A stretch of 64,000 nucleotides of DNA. It comes from Micromonospora costi (GTDB lineage Bacteria; Actinomycetota; Actinomycetes; Mycobacteriales; Micromonosporaceae). Where the stretch lies: positions 1-64,000 of the forward strand of contig NZ_RBAN01000004.1 in assembly GCF_003626655.1 (NCBI RefSeq), read 5' to 3'. Positions 56,959-64,000 of the stretch are shown piece after piece. Made by a program: the position numbers and the translations under genes. Position 1 is the first letter of the stretch. Each line of letters opens with the position of its first letter. The notes below the pieces were generated by a model. The model was not told the DNA's origin, did no database searches, and saw only the letters and a list, made by a program, of their open reading frames with translations.

Positions 56959-58398
56959 ATGTCGTCGCCGAACGCCGAATCCACCGCCTTCCGCAGCGCG
57001 CTCGAGGTGATCCGCGCGGTCGAGCCCCGGGTGGCCGGCGCCATCGCCGCCGAGCTGGCCGACCAGCGCGAGTCGCTGAAGTTGATCGCCAGTGAGAACT
57101 ACGCCTCCCCCGCCACGCTGCTGGCGATGGGGAACTGGTTCAGTGACAAGTACGCCGAGGGCACCGTGGGCCGCCGGTTCTACGCCGGCTGCCAGAACGT
57201 CGACACCGTGGAGGCGCTCGCCGCCGAGCACGCGCGGGAGCTGTTCGGCGCGGCGCACGCGTACGTGCAGCCGCACTCCGGCATCGACGCGAACCTGGTG
57301 GCGTTCTGGGCCGTGCTGGCCGACCGGGTGGAGGCGCCGGCGCTGAAGCGGGCGCAGGCCCGGCAGGTCAACGACCTCACCGAGGCCGACTGGTTCGCGC
57401 TGCGCCGGGAGCTGGGCAACCAGCGGATGCTCGGCATGTCGCTCGACGCCGGCGGCCACCTCACCCACGGCTTCCGCCCGAACATCTCGGGCAAGATGTT
57501 CGACCAGCGCAGCTACGGCACCGACCCGGCGACCGGCCTGATCGACTACGACAAGGTGGCGGAGATCGCCCGCGAGTTCAAGCCGCTGATCCTGGTCGGC
57601 GGCTACTCGGCGTACCCGCGGAAGGTCAACTTCCGGATCCTGCGGGAGATCGCCGACTCGGTGGGCGCCACCTTCATGGTCGACATGGCGCACTTCGCGG
57701 GGCTCGTCGCCGGCAAGGTCTTCACCGGCGACTTCGACCCGGTGCCGCACGCGCACATCGTCACCACCACGACCCACAAGTCGCTGCGCGGCCCGCGCGG
57801 CGGCATGGTGCTCTGCCAGCCGGAGCTGGCCGAGCAGGTGGACCGGGGCTGCCCCATGGTGCTCGGCGGGCCGCTGCCGCACGTGATGGCCGCCAAGGCG
57901 GTGGCCCTCGCCGAGGCCCGCCGGCCCGACTTCGCCGACTACGCCCAGCGGATCGTGGCCAACGCCCAGGCACTCGCCGAGGGGCTGCTGCAGCGCGGCG
58001 CCCGCCTGGTGACCGGCGGCACCGACAACCACCTGGCGATCATCGACGTCACCTCGTACGGGCTCACCGGCCGGCAGGCCGAGCAGGCCCTGCTGGACTC
58101 GGGCATCGTCACCAACCGCAACTCCGTGCCGCAGGACCCGAACGGCGCCTGGTACACCTCCGGCATCCGCATCGGCACGCCGGCGCTGACCACCCGGGGG
58201 CTCGGCACCGCGGAGATGGACACGATCGCCGAGCTGATCCACACCGTGCTGAGCCAGACCACGGCGGGCGCGAACGCCGACGGCACCGGGTCGAAGGCCA
58301 AGTACGTGCTCGACCCGGCGGTCGCCGACAAGGTCAGCCGCCAGGCGAGCGAGCTGCTGACCGGCTTCCCCCTCTACCCCACGGTCGACCTGACCTAG
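56959..58398 (+). CDS. glyA: Serine hydroxymethyltransferase
   Basis: 479 aa. PLP enzyme converting serine and tetrahydrofolate to glycine and methylene-tetrahydrofolate. Landmarks: SLKLIASENYASPATLLAMG, GRRFYAGCQNVDTVE, VDMAHFAGLVAGKVF and the PLP Lys in TTTTHKSLRGPRGGM. It is about 50 residues longer than typical bacterial GlyA because of an insert around residues 115-160 (VEAPALKRAQARQVNDLTEA). AGGAGG stands before the ATG and the ZTP riboswitch just upstream. Convergent with the DUF4177-like gene. Confidence 0.96.
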   Translation: MSSPNAESTAFRSALEVIRAVEPRVAGAIAAELADQRESLKLIASENYASPATLLAMGNWFSDKYAEGTVGRRFYAGCQNVDTVEALAAEHARELFGAAHAYVQPHSGIDANLVAFWAVLADRVEAPALKRAQARQVNDLTEADWFALRRELGNQRMLGMSLDAGGHLTHGFRPNISGKMFDQRSYGTDPATGLIDYDKVAEIAREFKPLILVGGYSAYPRKVNFRILREIADSVGATFMVDMAHFAGLVAGKVFTGDFDPVPHAHIVTTTTHKSLRGPRGGMVLCQPELAEQVDRGCPMVLGGPLPHVMAAKAVALAEARRPDFADYAQRIVANAQALAEGLLQRGARLVTGGTDNHLAIIDVTSYGLTGRQAEQALLDSGIVTNRNSVPQDPNGAWYTSGIRIGTPALTTRGLGTAEMDTIAELIHTVLSQTTAGANADGTGSKAKYVLDPAVADKVSRQASELLTGFPLYPTVDLT

Positions 58399-58413
58399 CC
58401 CCCGCCGGTCATC

Positions 58414-58492
58414 CCGTCGATCATGCAGTTGTGGTGCCCGGACCGACCCCCTTCGCGGAGTACGTCCCCCACCACAACTGCATGATCGGCGG
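58414..58492. repeat. Long intergenic inverted repeat, GATCATGCA family (copy 4)
   Basis: CGATCATGCAGTTGTGGTG (58418-58436) pairs perfectly with 58470-58488; with a G-U pair the stem extends to 58414/58492. Loop of 33 bases. It starts 16 bases after the glyA stop. At the variable position the left arm has G and the right arm C. Confidence 0.9.
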
Positions 58493-58521
58493 CGACGGAG
58501 GGCGGGCGGGCGGGGAGCGGG

Positions 58522-58773
58522 TCAGGCTATGGGGCGCTTCAGGTGGTAGCGGTGCACCTCGGTGCTGCCCTGCACGTTGTTGACGTCCTCGGCGGCGGAG
58601 ACGAGCTCCCAGCCCTCGCGGCCGGCCCGGTTGAGGTGCGCGATCGCGGTGTCGCCGTAGGCGGTGATGTCCTTGCGGGACCCGTCGGGGCCGTACCAGA
58701 CGAACGACACGTGGAAATTGCGGCCCTGCCCCTGATAGCGGCGGACCAGCAACGCGTACTCCCAGGCAACCAT
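58522..58773 (-). CDS. Small DUF4177-like protein
   Basis: 83 aa from ATG at 58773 (ATG at 58782 possible). WEYALLVRRYQGQGRNFHVS at the start and HLNRAGREGWELVSAAEDVN near the end match the DUF4177 pattern (a strand with YxYK-like start, later LN-x-x-GxEGWELV). Cytoplasmic, no signal. Function unknown. It is convergent with glyA and separated by the inverted repeat. Confidence 0.7.
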   Translation of the reverse strand: MVAWEYALLVRRYQGQGRNFHVSFVWYGPDGSRKDITAYGDTAIAHLNRAGREGWELVSAAEDVNNVQGSTEVHRYHLKRPIA

Positions 58774-58857
58774 GGGCCCCATTATGACCGTCCACCCAGG
58801 ACGCTGATACGCGGGCGGTCGCACTTTGCCACCGGGTGAACGCGATGTGTCAGCGGC

Positions 58858-59967
58858 TCAGTCGACCCGGAGCGTACGCAGCGCCCCGGCGGCTGCCGGG
58901 TCGGGGCATCCGGCCAGGGCCAGCGCGTCACGCAGCTCCCCCGCCAGCAGGTCCAGCGCGCTCGCCGCACCCGCGCGACCCCCGGCGGCGAGCGCCCACA
59001 GCAGGGGCCGGCCGACCAGCACGCCCCCGGCGCCGAGCGCGAGCGCCCGCAGCACGTCCGTGCCGCTGCGGATCCCGCTGTCCAGCAGCACCTGGCACCG
59101 GTCACCGACGGCGTCGACGACCTCGGGAAGCATGCGGACGCTGGCCGGGGCGCCGTCGAGCTGCCGGCCGCCGTGGTTGGAGACCACCACGGCGTCCGCG
59201 CCGACGCGGACCGCCTCCTGCGCGTCCCGCGGGTCGAGCACACCCTTGACCACCAGCGGCAGGTCGACCCGCTCGCGCAGCCAGGCCAGATCGTCCCAGC
59301 CGAGCGCCGGTGCGAAGGTCGCGCCCGCGGGGACGGCGGAAACTCCGGGCGTGCCGGAGTGCGCGAGGTCGTCGCGGCCGTTCGGCAGGTTCACGGCCGT
59401 CACCTCCGACGGGAGGCGGAAGGCGTTGCGCAGGTCGCGGAAGCGCCGCCCGAGCACCGGCACGTCGACGGTGACCACCAGGGCGCGGCAGCCGGCCTCC
59501 CGCACCCGGGCCAGCAGGTCCCGCACCAGCGCCTTCTCGCGCAGCCAGTAGAGCTGGAACCAGATCTCGGCACCGGTTGCCGCCACCTCCTCGATCGGCG
59601 TGCTGCCGAGCGTGCTCGCGAGGTAGGGCACGCCCGCCGCACCGGCCGCCGCGGCGAGCCCGCACTCGCCGTCGGGGTGCAGGAGCCGCTGGTACGCCAT
59701 CGGCGCGACCGCCACCGGCATGGCGTACGGGCGACCGAGCAGCCGGGCCCCGAGGTCGGGCGTCTCCACGCCGCGCAGCGCCCGGGGCACCACGGCGACG
59801 CGGTCCAGGGCCGCCCGGTTCGCGGCGAGGGTGACCTCGGCGCCGCTGCCACCGGCGACGTAGTCCCAGACGTCCGGCGGCAGGACCGCCCGCGCCCGCT
59901 CGGCGAAGTCGGCCAGGCATACCGGCGGTGCCTGCGCCGGCAGGTCGGTCACGGTCGGCTCCGCCAT
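58858..59967 (-). CDS. FMN-dependent 2-hydroxyacid oxidase/dehydrogenase
   Basis: 369 aa TIM-barrel flavoenzyme. MPVAVAPMAYQRLLHPDGEC, the active His and Arg in VVSNHGGRQLDG, and DSGIRSGTDVLRALALGAGG for the phosphate of FMN are all present. The family includes lactate dehydrogenase LldD, glycolate oxidase and 4-hydroxymandelate oxidase; the substrate-binding Tyr/Trp region reads FQLYWLREKALV. No lactate permease or mandelate genes are nearby, so the substrate is open. Confidence 0.9.
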   Translation of the reverse strand: MAEPTVTDLPAQAPPVCLADFAERARAVLPPDVWDYVAGGSGAEVTLAANRAALDRVAVVPRALRGVETPDLGARLLGRPYAMPVAVAPMAYQRLLHPDGECGLAAAAGAAGVPYLASTLGSTPIEEVAATGAEIWFQLYWLREKALVRDLLARVREAGCRALVVTVDVPVLGRRFRDLRNAFRLPSEVTAVNLPNGRDDLAHSGTPGVSAVPAGATFAPALGWDDLAWLRERVDLPLVVKGVLDPRDAQEAVRVGADAVVVSNHGGRQLDGAPASVRMLPEVVDAVGDRCQVLLDSGIRSGTDVLRALALGAGGVLVGRPLLWALAAGGRAGAASALDLLAGELRDALALAGCPDPAAAGALRTLRVD

Positions 59968-60110
59968 CGGTCGCTCCCCCGGCTCGATCGGATGCCGGAA
60001 ACTAGCCGCCGGCGGGTCGGGCCGTCAATCACCCTCCCGACCGGTGGCGCACCGACCGGTACGGCCGAATTCGGTTGCCGTCGCCGCCCGGGCCGGCCAC
60101 TGTCGGGCCG

Positions 60111-61013
60111 ATGGAGCGCGAACCAACCGTCGACGTCACCGGCCGGATCGACACCGCGCTGGTGCGCCGGCTCGTCGCCACGCAGTTCCCCCGGTGGGCG
60201 CACCTGCCGGTCCGCCCCGTCGAGCCCGACGGCTGGGACAACCGCACCTTCCACCTCGGCGACGCGATGACCGTGCGGCTGCCCAGCGGCCCCGGGTACG
60301 CGCCGCAGGTGGCCAAGGAGCAGCGCTGGCTGCCCGCGCTCGCCCCGCACCTCCCGTTGGAGGTGCCCGTTCCGCTGGCCCTGGGCGAGCCGGACGGGAC
60401 GTACCCGTTCCCCTGGTCGGTCCGTCGCTGGATCGACGGGCGGACCGCCCGCCCGGACCGGATCCACGACCTGACCCGGTTCGCGGTCACCCTCGCCGGC
60501 TTCCTCGTCGCGCTCCAGCGGATCGATCCCACGGGCGGCCCGGCGGCCGGCGCGCACAGCGCGTGGCGTGGGGCGGCGCTGGCCACGTACGACGAGGACA
60601 CCCGCCGGGCGATCGAGCGGTTGGGCGACCGGATCCCGACCGGCACGGTCCGGGCGATCTGGGCGGCCGCCCTCGACGCGGTGTGGACCGGTCCGCCGGT
60701 CTGGTTCCACGGCGACGTCGCGGTGAACAACCTGCTGGTCCGCGACGGGCGGCTCGCCGCGGTGATCGACTTCGGCTGCTGCGGCGTGGGAGACCCCGCC
60801 TGCGACGTGGTCGTCTCGTGGACGCTGCTGCACGGCACGAGCCGGGCGGCGTTCCGTGGCGCCCTCGGCGTCGACGAGGCGACGTGGGCGCGCGGACGCG
60901 GCTGGGCGCTGTGGAAGGCCCTCATCACGCTGGACGACCCGGATCGCGGGAAGGCGGCCGAGGCGCGGCACGCCCTCGACCAGGTTCTGGACGAGTGGAC
61001 GACGTCCCACTGA
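60111..61013 (+). CDS. Aminoglycoside phosphotransferase-family protein
   Basis: 300 aa. APH/choline-kinase fold: N-lobe GWDNRTFHLGDAMTVRLPSG, Lys in APQVAKEQRWL, catalytic loop WFHGDVAVNNLLV with Asp and Asn, and the magnesium motif VIDFGCCGVGDPACD. All kinase residues are kept. Many actinobacterial members act on small metabolites, so antibiotic resistance should not be assumed. A 25-base gap precedes the MmcQ-like gene on the same strand. Confidence 0.87.
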   Translation: MEREPTVDVTGRIDTALVRRLVATQFPRWAHLPVRPVEPDGWDNRTFHLGDAMTVRLPSGPGYAPQVAKEQRWLPALAPHLPLEVPVPLALGEPDGTYPFPWSVRRWIDGRTARPDRIHDLTRFAVTLAGFLVALQRIDPTGGPAAGAHSAWRGAALATYDEDTRRAIERLGDRIPTGTVRAIWAAALDAVWTGPPVWFHGDVAVNNLLVRDGRLAAVIDFGCCGVGDPACDVVVSWTLLHGTSRAAFRGALGVDEATWARGRGWALWKALITLDDPDRGKAAEARHALDQVLDEWTTSH

Positions 61014-61038
61014 CCCGCCACGGTCGTAGCCTGGGGCG

Positions 61039-61443
61039 ATGGCCACCTGGGAGGACGTCCGCCGGATCGCCGCCACACTGCCGGAGACGGCCGAGCACCC
61101 GTCGTACGACGGGCTGCCGGCGTGGCGGGTGCGCGACAAGGCGTTCGTCTGGGAACGGCCGCTGCGCCGGGCCGACCTGGCGGCGCTCGGCGACGACGCG
61201 CCGGACGGGCCGATCCTCGGCGCGCGCGTGCCCGACCTGGGCGCCCGGGAGGCGCTGCTCGCCGACGACCCCGACGTCTACTTCACCACCCCCCACTTCG
61301 ACGGCTACCCCGCCGTCCTGGTCCGGCTGGACCGGATCAGCCTGCCCGAACTCACCGAACTGATGGTCGAGGCGTGGCACGCCCGGGCGCCGAAGCGGCT
61401 GGCCGCCGCGTACCGGGCACAGGGGACGCGACCTGCGGGTTGA
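61039..61443 (+). CDS. MmcQ/YjbR family protein
   Basis: 134 aa. TWEDVRRIAATLPETAEHPS, then WRVRDKAFVWERPL and DPDVYFTTPHFDGYPAVLVR follow the MmcQ/YjbR pattern, a small alpha/beta fold of DNA-binding type whose function is uncertain. Probably co-transcribed with the phosphotransferase-like gene. Confidence 0.87.
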   Translation: MATWEDVRRIAATLPETAEHPSYDGLPAWRVRDKAFVWERPLRRADLAALGDDAPDGPILGARVPDLGAREALLADDPDVYFTTPHFDGYPAVLVRLDRISLPELTELMVEAWHARAPKRLAAAYRAQGTRPAG

Positions 61444-61575
61444 CGTCGTCGCCCGGGCGCGCCCGCCTCGGGGCGCCGGGAGGTTGTTCGCCCGCCGTTC
61501 GCCGCGACGCCGCGCGGACGTCGACTGCGCGCCCTACCCTGGTCGGCCGGACCGGACGCCAGGAGGCCGCCGCGC

Positions 61576-62520
61576 ATGAACCCGTCACCGATCGGCCGCA
61601 CCACCGACGCCACGGTCAGGGCGGTGCGCCGCATCGGCGACAGCGCACCGCACAGCGCCTTCACCGACCTGGTCCGCCACGGCGACGTCTGGTTGTGCGC
61701 ATTCCGGGAGGGCAGCACGCACGTCTCCGGCGACGGGGCGATCCGCGTACTGGCCTCGACGGACGGCCGGGCCTGGGCCCCGGCGGCCCTGCTGCGCGGC
61801 GACGGCGCCGACCTGCGGGACCCGCGCTTCGTCCCCCGACCCGACGGCGGGCTGCACCTGTACGCCGCCGCGGTGACCGGCGAGACCACGAAGACGTTCC
61901 GGACCGTCGCGTGGCTCTCGCGCGACGGGCACAGCTGGGGCGACCCGACCCCGGTGGGCGAGCCGGACGTGTGGGTGTGGCGGGCCGCCTGGCACGACGG
62001 CGCCATGTACGGCGTCGGGTACGCCACCCGCGAGCCGTGGTTCGCCCGGCTCTACCGCAGCGGCGACGGCGTCGACCTGCGACCGGTGGCGCCGACCCTC
62101 TTCGCCGGCGGTTACCCGAACGAGTCGGGTCTCGTCTTCGAACCCGACGGCACCGCCGTCTGCCTGCTGCGCCGCGACGGGCAGGAGGAGGCCACCGCCC
62201 AGTTGGGCCGGGCCCGGCCGCCGTACCGGGAGTGGGACTGGGCCGACCTCGGCGTCCGGGTCGGTGGGCCGGCGCTGCTCCGGTTGCCCGACGGCGGGCT
62301 GATCGCCGGCGTACGTCTGCTCGACGGGCGGACCCGCACCGCGATCTGCGCGGTCGACGCCGAGCGGGCGGAGCTCACCGAGCTCGTGGCGCTCCCGTCC
62401 GGCGGCGACACCAGTTACCCGGGCCTGGTGTGGCACGACGGGCTGCTCCACGTGAGCTACTACTCGTCCCACGAGGGACGCACCTGCGTCTACCTGGCCG
62501 AGGTCGCCCTCGGCCGGTGA
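61576..62520 (+). CDS. BNR/sialidase-like beta-propeller protein
   Basis: 314 aa, no signal peptide. Asp-box-like motifs LASTDGRAWAP and LSRDGHSWGD occur in the first half; GGDTSYPGLVWHDGLLHVSY and SSHEGRTCVYLAEV near the end resemble the sialidase/GH33-like propeller terminus. An Arg in VCAFREGSTHVSG may be one of the arginines of a sialidase. Substrate and localisation are unknown. Convergent with the ABM-domain gene. Confidence 0.72.
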   Translation: MNPSPIGRTTDATVRAVRRIGDSAPHSAFTDLVRHGDVWLCAFREGSTHVSGDGAIRVLASTDGRAWAPAALLRGDGADLRDPRFVPRPDGGLHLYAAAVTGETTKTFRTVAWLSRDGHSWGDPTPVGEPDVWVWRAAWHDGAMYGVGYATREPWFARLYRSGDGVDLRPVAPTLFAGGYPNESGLVFEPDGTAVCLLRRDGQEEATAQLGRARPPYREWDWADLGVRVGGPALLRLPDGGLIAGVRLLDGRTRTAICAVDAERAELTELVALPSGGDTSYPGLVWHDGLLHVSYYSSHEGRTCVYLAEVALGR

Positions 62521-62560
62521 GCCCGGACCGTTGTCCACTGAGGACGACGCGGCGGACCGG

Positions 62561-62914
62561 TCAGGCGCCTCGCGGAGCGACCGTGGCGGGAGCCTCGCGG
62601 GCCGGCGACGCGGTCTGCGCGTGGATGTGGAAGCGCAGCGACCGGGCGTCGGTGAAGCACTCCCGCATCGGCCGGACCAGCTCCCGGTGGGCGGCGCTGC
62701 GCTCCCACGCCTCGAAGTCGCCCAGGCTCGCCCACTCGCTGGTGATGAGCCACTGTTCCGGGTCGGCCGACGACCGGCACACCTGGTCCACCAGGTGCCC
62801 CGGCACCCCGCCGGCCACCTGGTGGCGGATCGCCTCGTACGCGGCCAGGAACGCCGCGGTCCGCTCGGCCGGCACGCGCACCAGGAACACCACCCGGGCC
62901 CGCTGCTCACCCAT
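62561..62914 (-). CDS. ABM-domain (antibiotic biosynthesis monooxygenase-like) protein
   Basis: 117 aa. Dimeric ferredoxin-like ABM fold: RARVVFLVRVPAERTAAFLA, then SADPEQWLITSEWASLGDFE and WERSAAHRELVRPM. In aromatic polyketide clusters such proteins act as monooxygenases or cyclases (ActVA-ORF6-like). The ATG overlaps the stop of the ketosynthase gene by eight bases, so it belongs to that locus. The last 20 residues are Ala/Pro-rich and dispensable-looking. GGGAGG stands before the ATG. Confidence 0.85.
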   Translation of the reverse strand: MGEQRARVVFLVRVPAERTAAFLAAYEAIRHQVAGGVPGHLVDQVCRSSADPEQWLITSEWASLGDFEAWERSAAHRELVRPMRECFTDARSLRFHIHAQTASPAREAPATVAPRGA

Positions 62915-64000
62915 CCTCGTCCTCCCTCGCCGGCGCGGCCCCACGCAGGACCAGCGCGCTGTTGTAGCCGTCGAACCCCCGCGCGCAGACCAGCGCCACG
63001 CGGTTGCGGGGTTTGCGGTGCTCCCGCAGGAAGTCGAGCTCGCAGCCGGCGGCCACCTCGTCGGGCGCCGCCGAGGCCGGCAGCGTGTCGTGCCGGAAGG
63101 CGAGCAGCGCGGTGGCCACGTCCAGCGCGGCGCCGCCCTGGTGGGCACGGCCGGTCAGCGGCTTCGCCGTGCTCACCGGCGGCGGGCGGTCGCCGAACAC
63201 CGTCCGCAGCGCGGTGGCCTCGGCGCGGTCGTAGCGGGGCACCCCGAGCGCGTCGGGCAGCACCAGGTCCACGTCGTCCGAGCCCACCCCGGCGCGGTCC
63301 AGGGCCAGCCGGATGGCCCGCGCGTACTGGGCCGGGTCGCCGCAGGTCGCCGGCCCGGTGTGGGCCGCGTCGTGGGTCGCGCCCCAACCGGTCAGCTCGC
63401 CGTGGATCCGGGCTCCCCGGGCCAGCGCGTGCCCCAACTCCTCCACCACGAAGACCGCCCCGCCCTCGGCCGGCAGGTAGCCGCTCGCCGCGGTGTCGAA
63501 CGGGCGGTAGGCCCGCTCGGGGTCCGCGGCGTCGCTGAGCAGCCCGCCCGCCAGCTGGCAGGTCAGGGCGTACGGGCTCAGCGGGCACTCGGTGCCGCCG
63601 GCGATGACGACGGGGGTGCCGCGGCGGATGGACCGCACCGCGTGCGCGAGGCTGTCCAGGCCGCCGGCCGCCTCGCTGACGAGCACCCCGCACGGCCCCT
63701 TGAACTGGTGGTGGATCGACAGCTGACCCACGCTGGCCGCGTAGAACCAGGCGATCGACTGGTACGCGCCGACGGTGCGCGACGGGCCGCCCCAGAGCCG
63801 CTGCAGCTCCCGCTGGCCGAACAGGTTGCCGCCCGACGAGCTGGCGAGGGTGACCGCGTAGCCGTACGGGTCGGGTGAGCACTCGGGCAGTCCCGCGTCG
63901 GCGAGGGCCAGCCGGGTGGCGGCGAACGCGAGGTGCGTCCACCGGTCGGTCTGCACGAGCTGGCGGCCGTCGGCGTACCCGGTGGCGTCGAACCCGGTCA
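62907..64000 (-). CDS. Type II PKS chain-length factor (KS-beta), 5' truncated by the window
   Basis: The visible 364 residues start within the protein and end at TGA 62907; the frame stays open to the window edge (GFDATGYADGRQLVQTDRWT). It is a thiolase-fold ketosynthase of the KSbeta type: FYAASVGQLSIHHQFKGPCG is followed by GVLVSEAAGGLDS, where ketosynthases have the active Cys and most chain-length factors have Gln; here it is Ala. Late motifs AKPLTGRAHQGGAALDVATA and RGFDGYNSALVL are typical. It sets chain length with a KSalpha that should lie upstream, beyond the window. Spore pigment or another aromatic product is possible. Confidence 0.88.
   Translation of the reverse strand, partial: TGFDATGYADGRQLVQTDRWTHLAFAATRLALADAGLPECSPDPYGYAVTLASSSGGNLFGQRELQRLWGGPSRTVGAYQSIAWFYAASVGQLSIHHQFKGPCGVLVSEAAGGLDSLAHAVRSIRRGTPVVIAGGTECPLSPYALTCQLAGGLLSDAADPERAYRPFDTAASGYLPAEGGAVFVVEELGHALARGARIHGELTGWGATHDAAHTGPATCGDPAQYARAIRLALDRAGVGSDDVDLVLPDALGVPRYDRAEATALRTVFGDRPPPVSTAKPLTGRAHQGGAALDVATALLAFRHDTLPASAAPDEVAAGCELDFLREHRKPRNRVALVCARGFDGYNSALVLRGAAPAREDEDG

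Noticed and set aside
60111..61013. Antibiotic resistance gene call for the APH-family protein
   Set aside because: The fold is shared by many metabolite kinases and there is no resistance context.

Overview
The window is very GC-rich, densely packed actinobacterial chromosome. Gene content (lsr2, a ZTP riboswitch ahead of glyA, an HspR-type site ahead of lon, a bkd operon with an Lrp-type regulator, an Asp23/DUF2273/AmaP envelope operon, a type II PKS chain-length factor) and the style of the intergenic inverted repeats point to Micromonosporaceae, most likely Micromonospora or a close relative. The genus is inferred. No rRNA, tRNA, IS element, prophage or CRISPR array was seen.

Layout. 1-6.4 kb: tail of a nucleotide-sugar dehydrogenase, then a minus-strand two-component system (NarL type) and a MacB/FtsX-type ABC exporter, then a DUF305 protein. 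6.4-16.3 kb: secreted LVIVD-repeat protein divergent from DUF305 across a perfect CRP-type dyad; Ntn-hydrolase-like lipoprotein, PfkB sugar kinase, DUF1203 protein, asparagine synthetase paired with an unknown protein, PEP-mutase-like enzyme and P450 translationally coupled, ArsR regulator. 16.3-31 kb: secreted GH43 enzyme behind a double CG-centred operator, 2H phosphoesterase, DesK/DesR-like pair, membrane protein, DEAD-box helicase, Lon protease, Mn-catalase, orphan-looking divergent kinase and regulator, lsr2, secreted NGGGN-repeat protein. 31-41 kb: DUF2726-like protein, four-gene Asp23/AmaP operon behind a second CRP-type site, BtuF-like protein, TerC, CBS-BON protein divergent from a DoxX-like protein, FKBP, a 713-bp repeat-rich gap, STAS protein, SMP-30-like protein. 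41-52 kb: L,D-transpeptidase lipoprotein, Tat-exported sugar-isomerase-like protein and PQQ-type sugar dehydrogenase, bkd operon (E1alpha, E1beta, a 27-aa small ORF, E2) divergent from its Lrp-type regulator, stand-alone LigD polymerase domain. 52-64 kb: histidine phosphatase, nnrD, subtilase, hemerythrin, SDR, glyA, small DUF4177-like protein, FMN-dependent 2-hydroxyacid oxidase, aminoglycoside-kinase-like protein, MmcQ-like protein, BNR/sialidase-like protein, and at the right edge an ABM-domain protein overlapping a truncated KSbeta, the edge of an aromatic polyketide locus.

The strongest unexplained signal is a family of six long (19-26 bp arm) inverted repeats just downstream of genes, most between convergent genes. 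Their arms start GATC[A/T][T/A]G and are alike in distant places, and one variable position shows a compensatory change, so the folded form seems to be kept. Other regulatory signals readable in the DNA are two perfect TGTGA-N6-TCACA sites, a double LacI-like palindrome, a HAIR-like element at lon, DosR/DevR-like palindromes between a CBS-BON and a DoxX gene, and a hairpin covering the Mn-catalase ribosome binding site.
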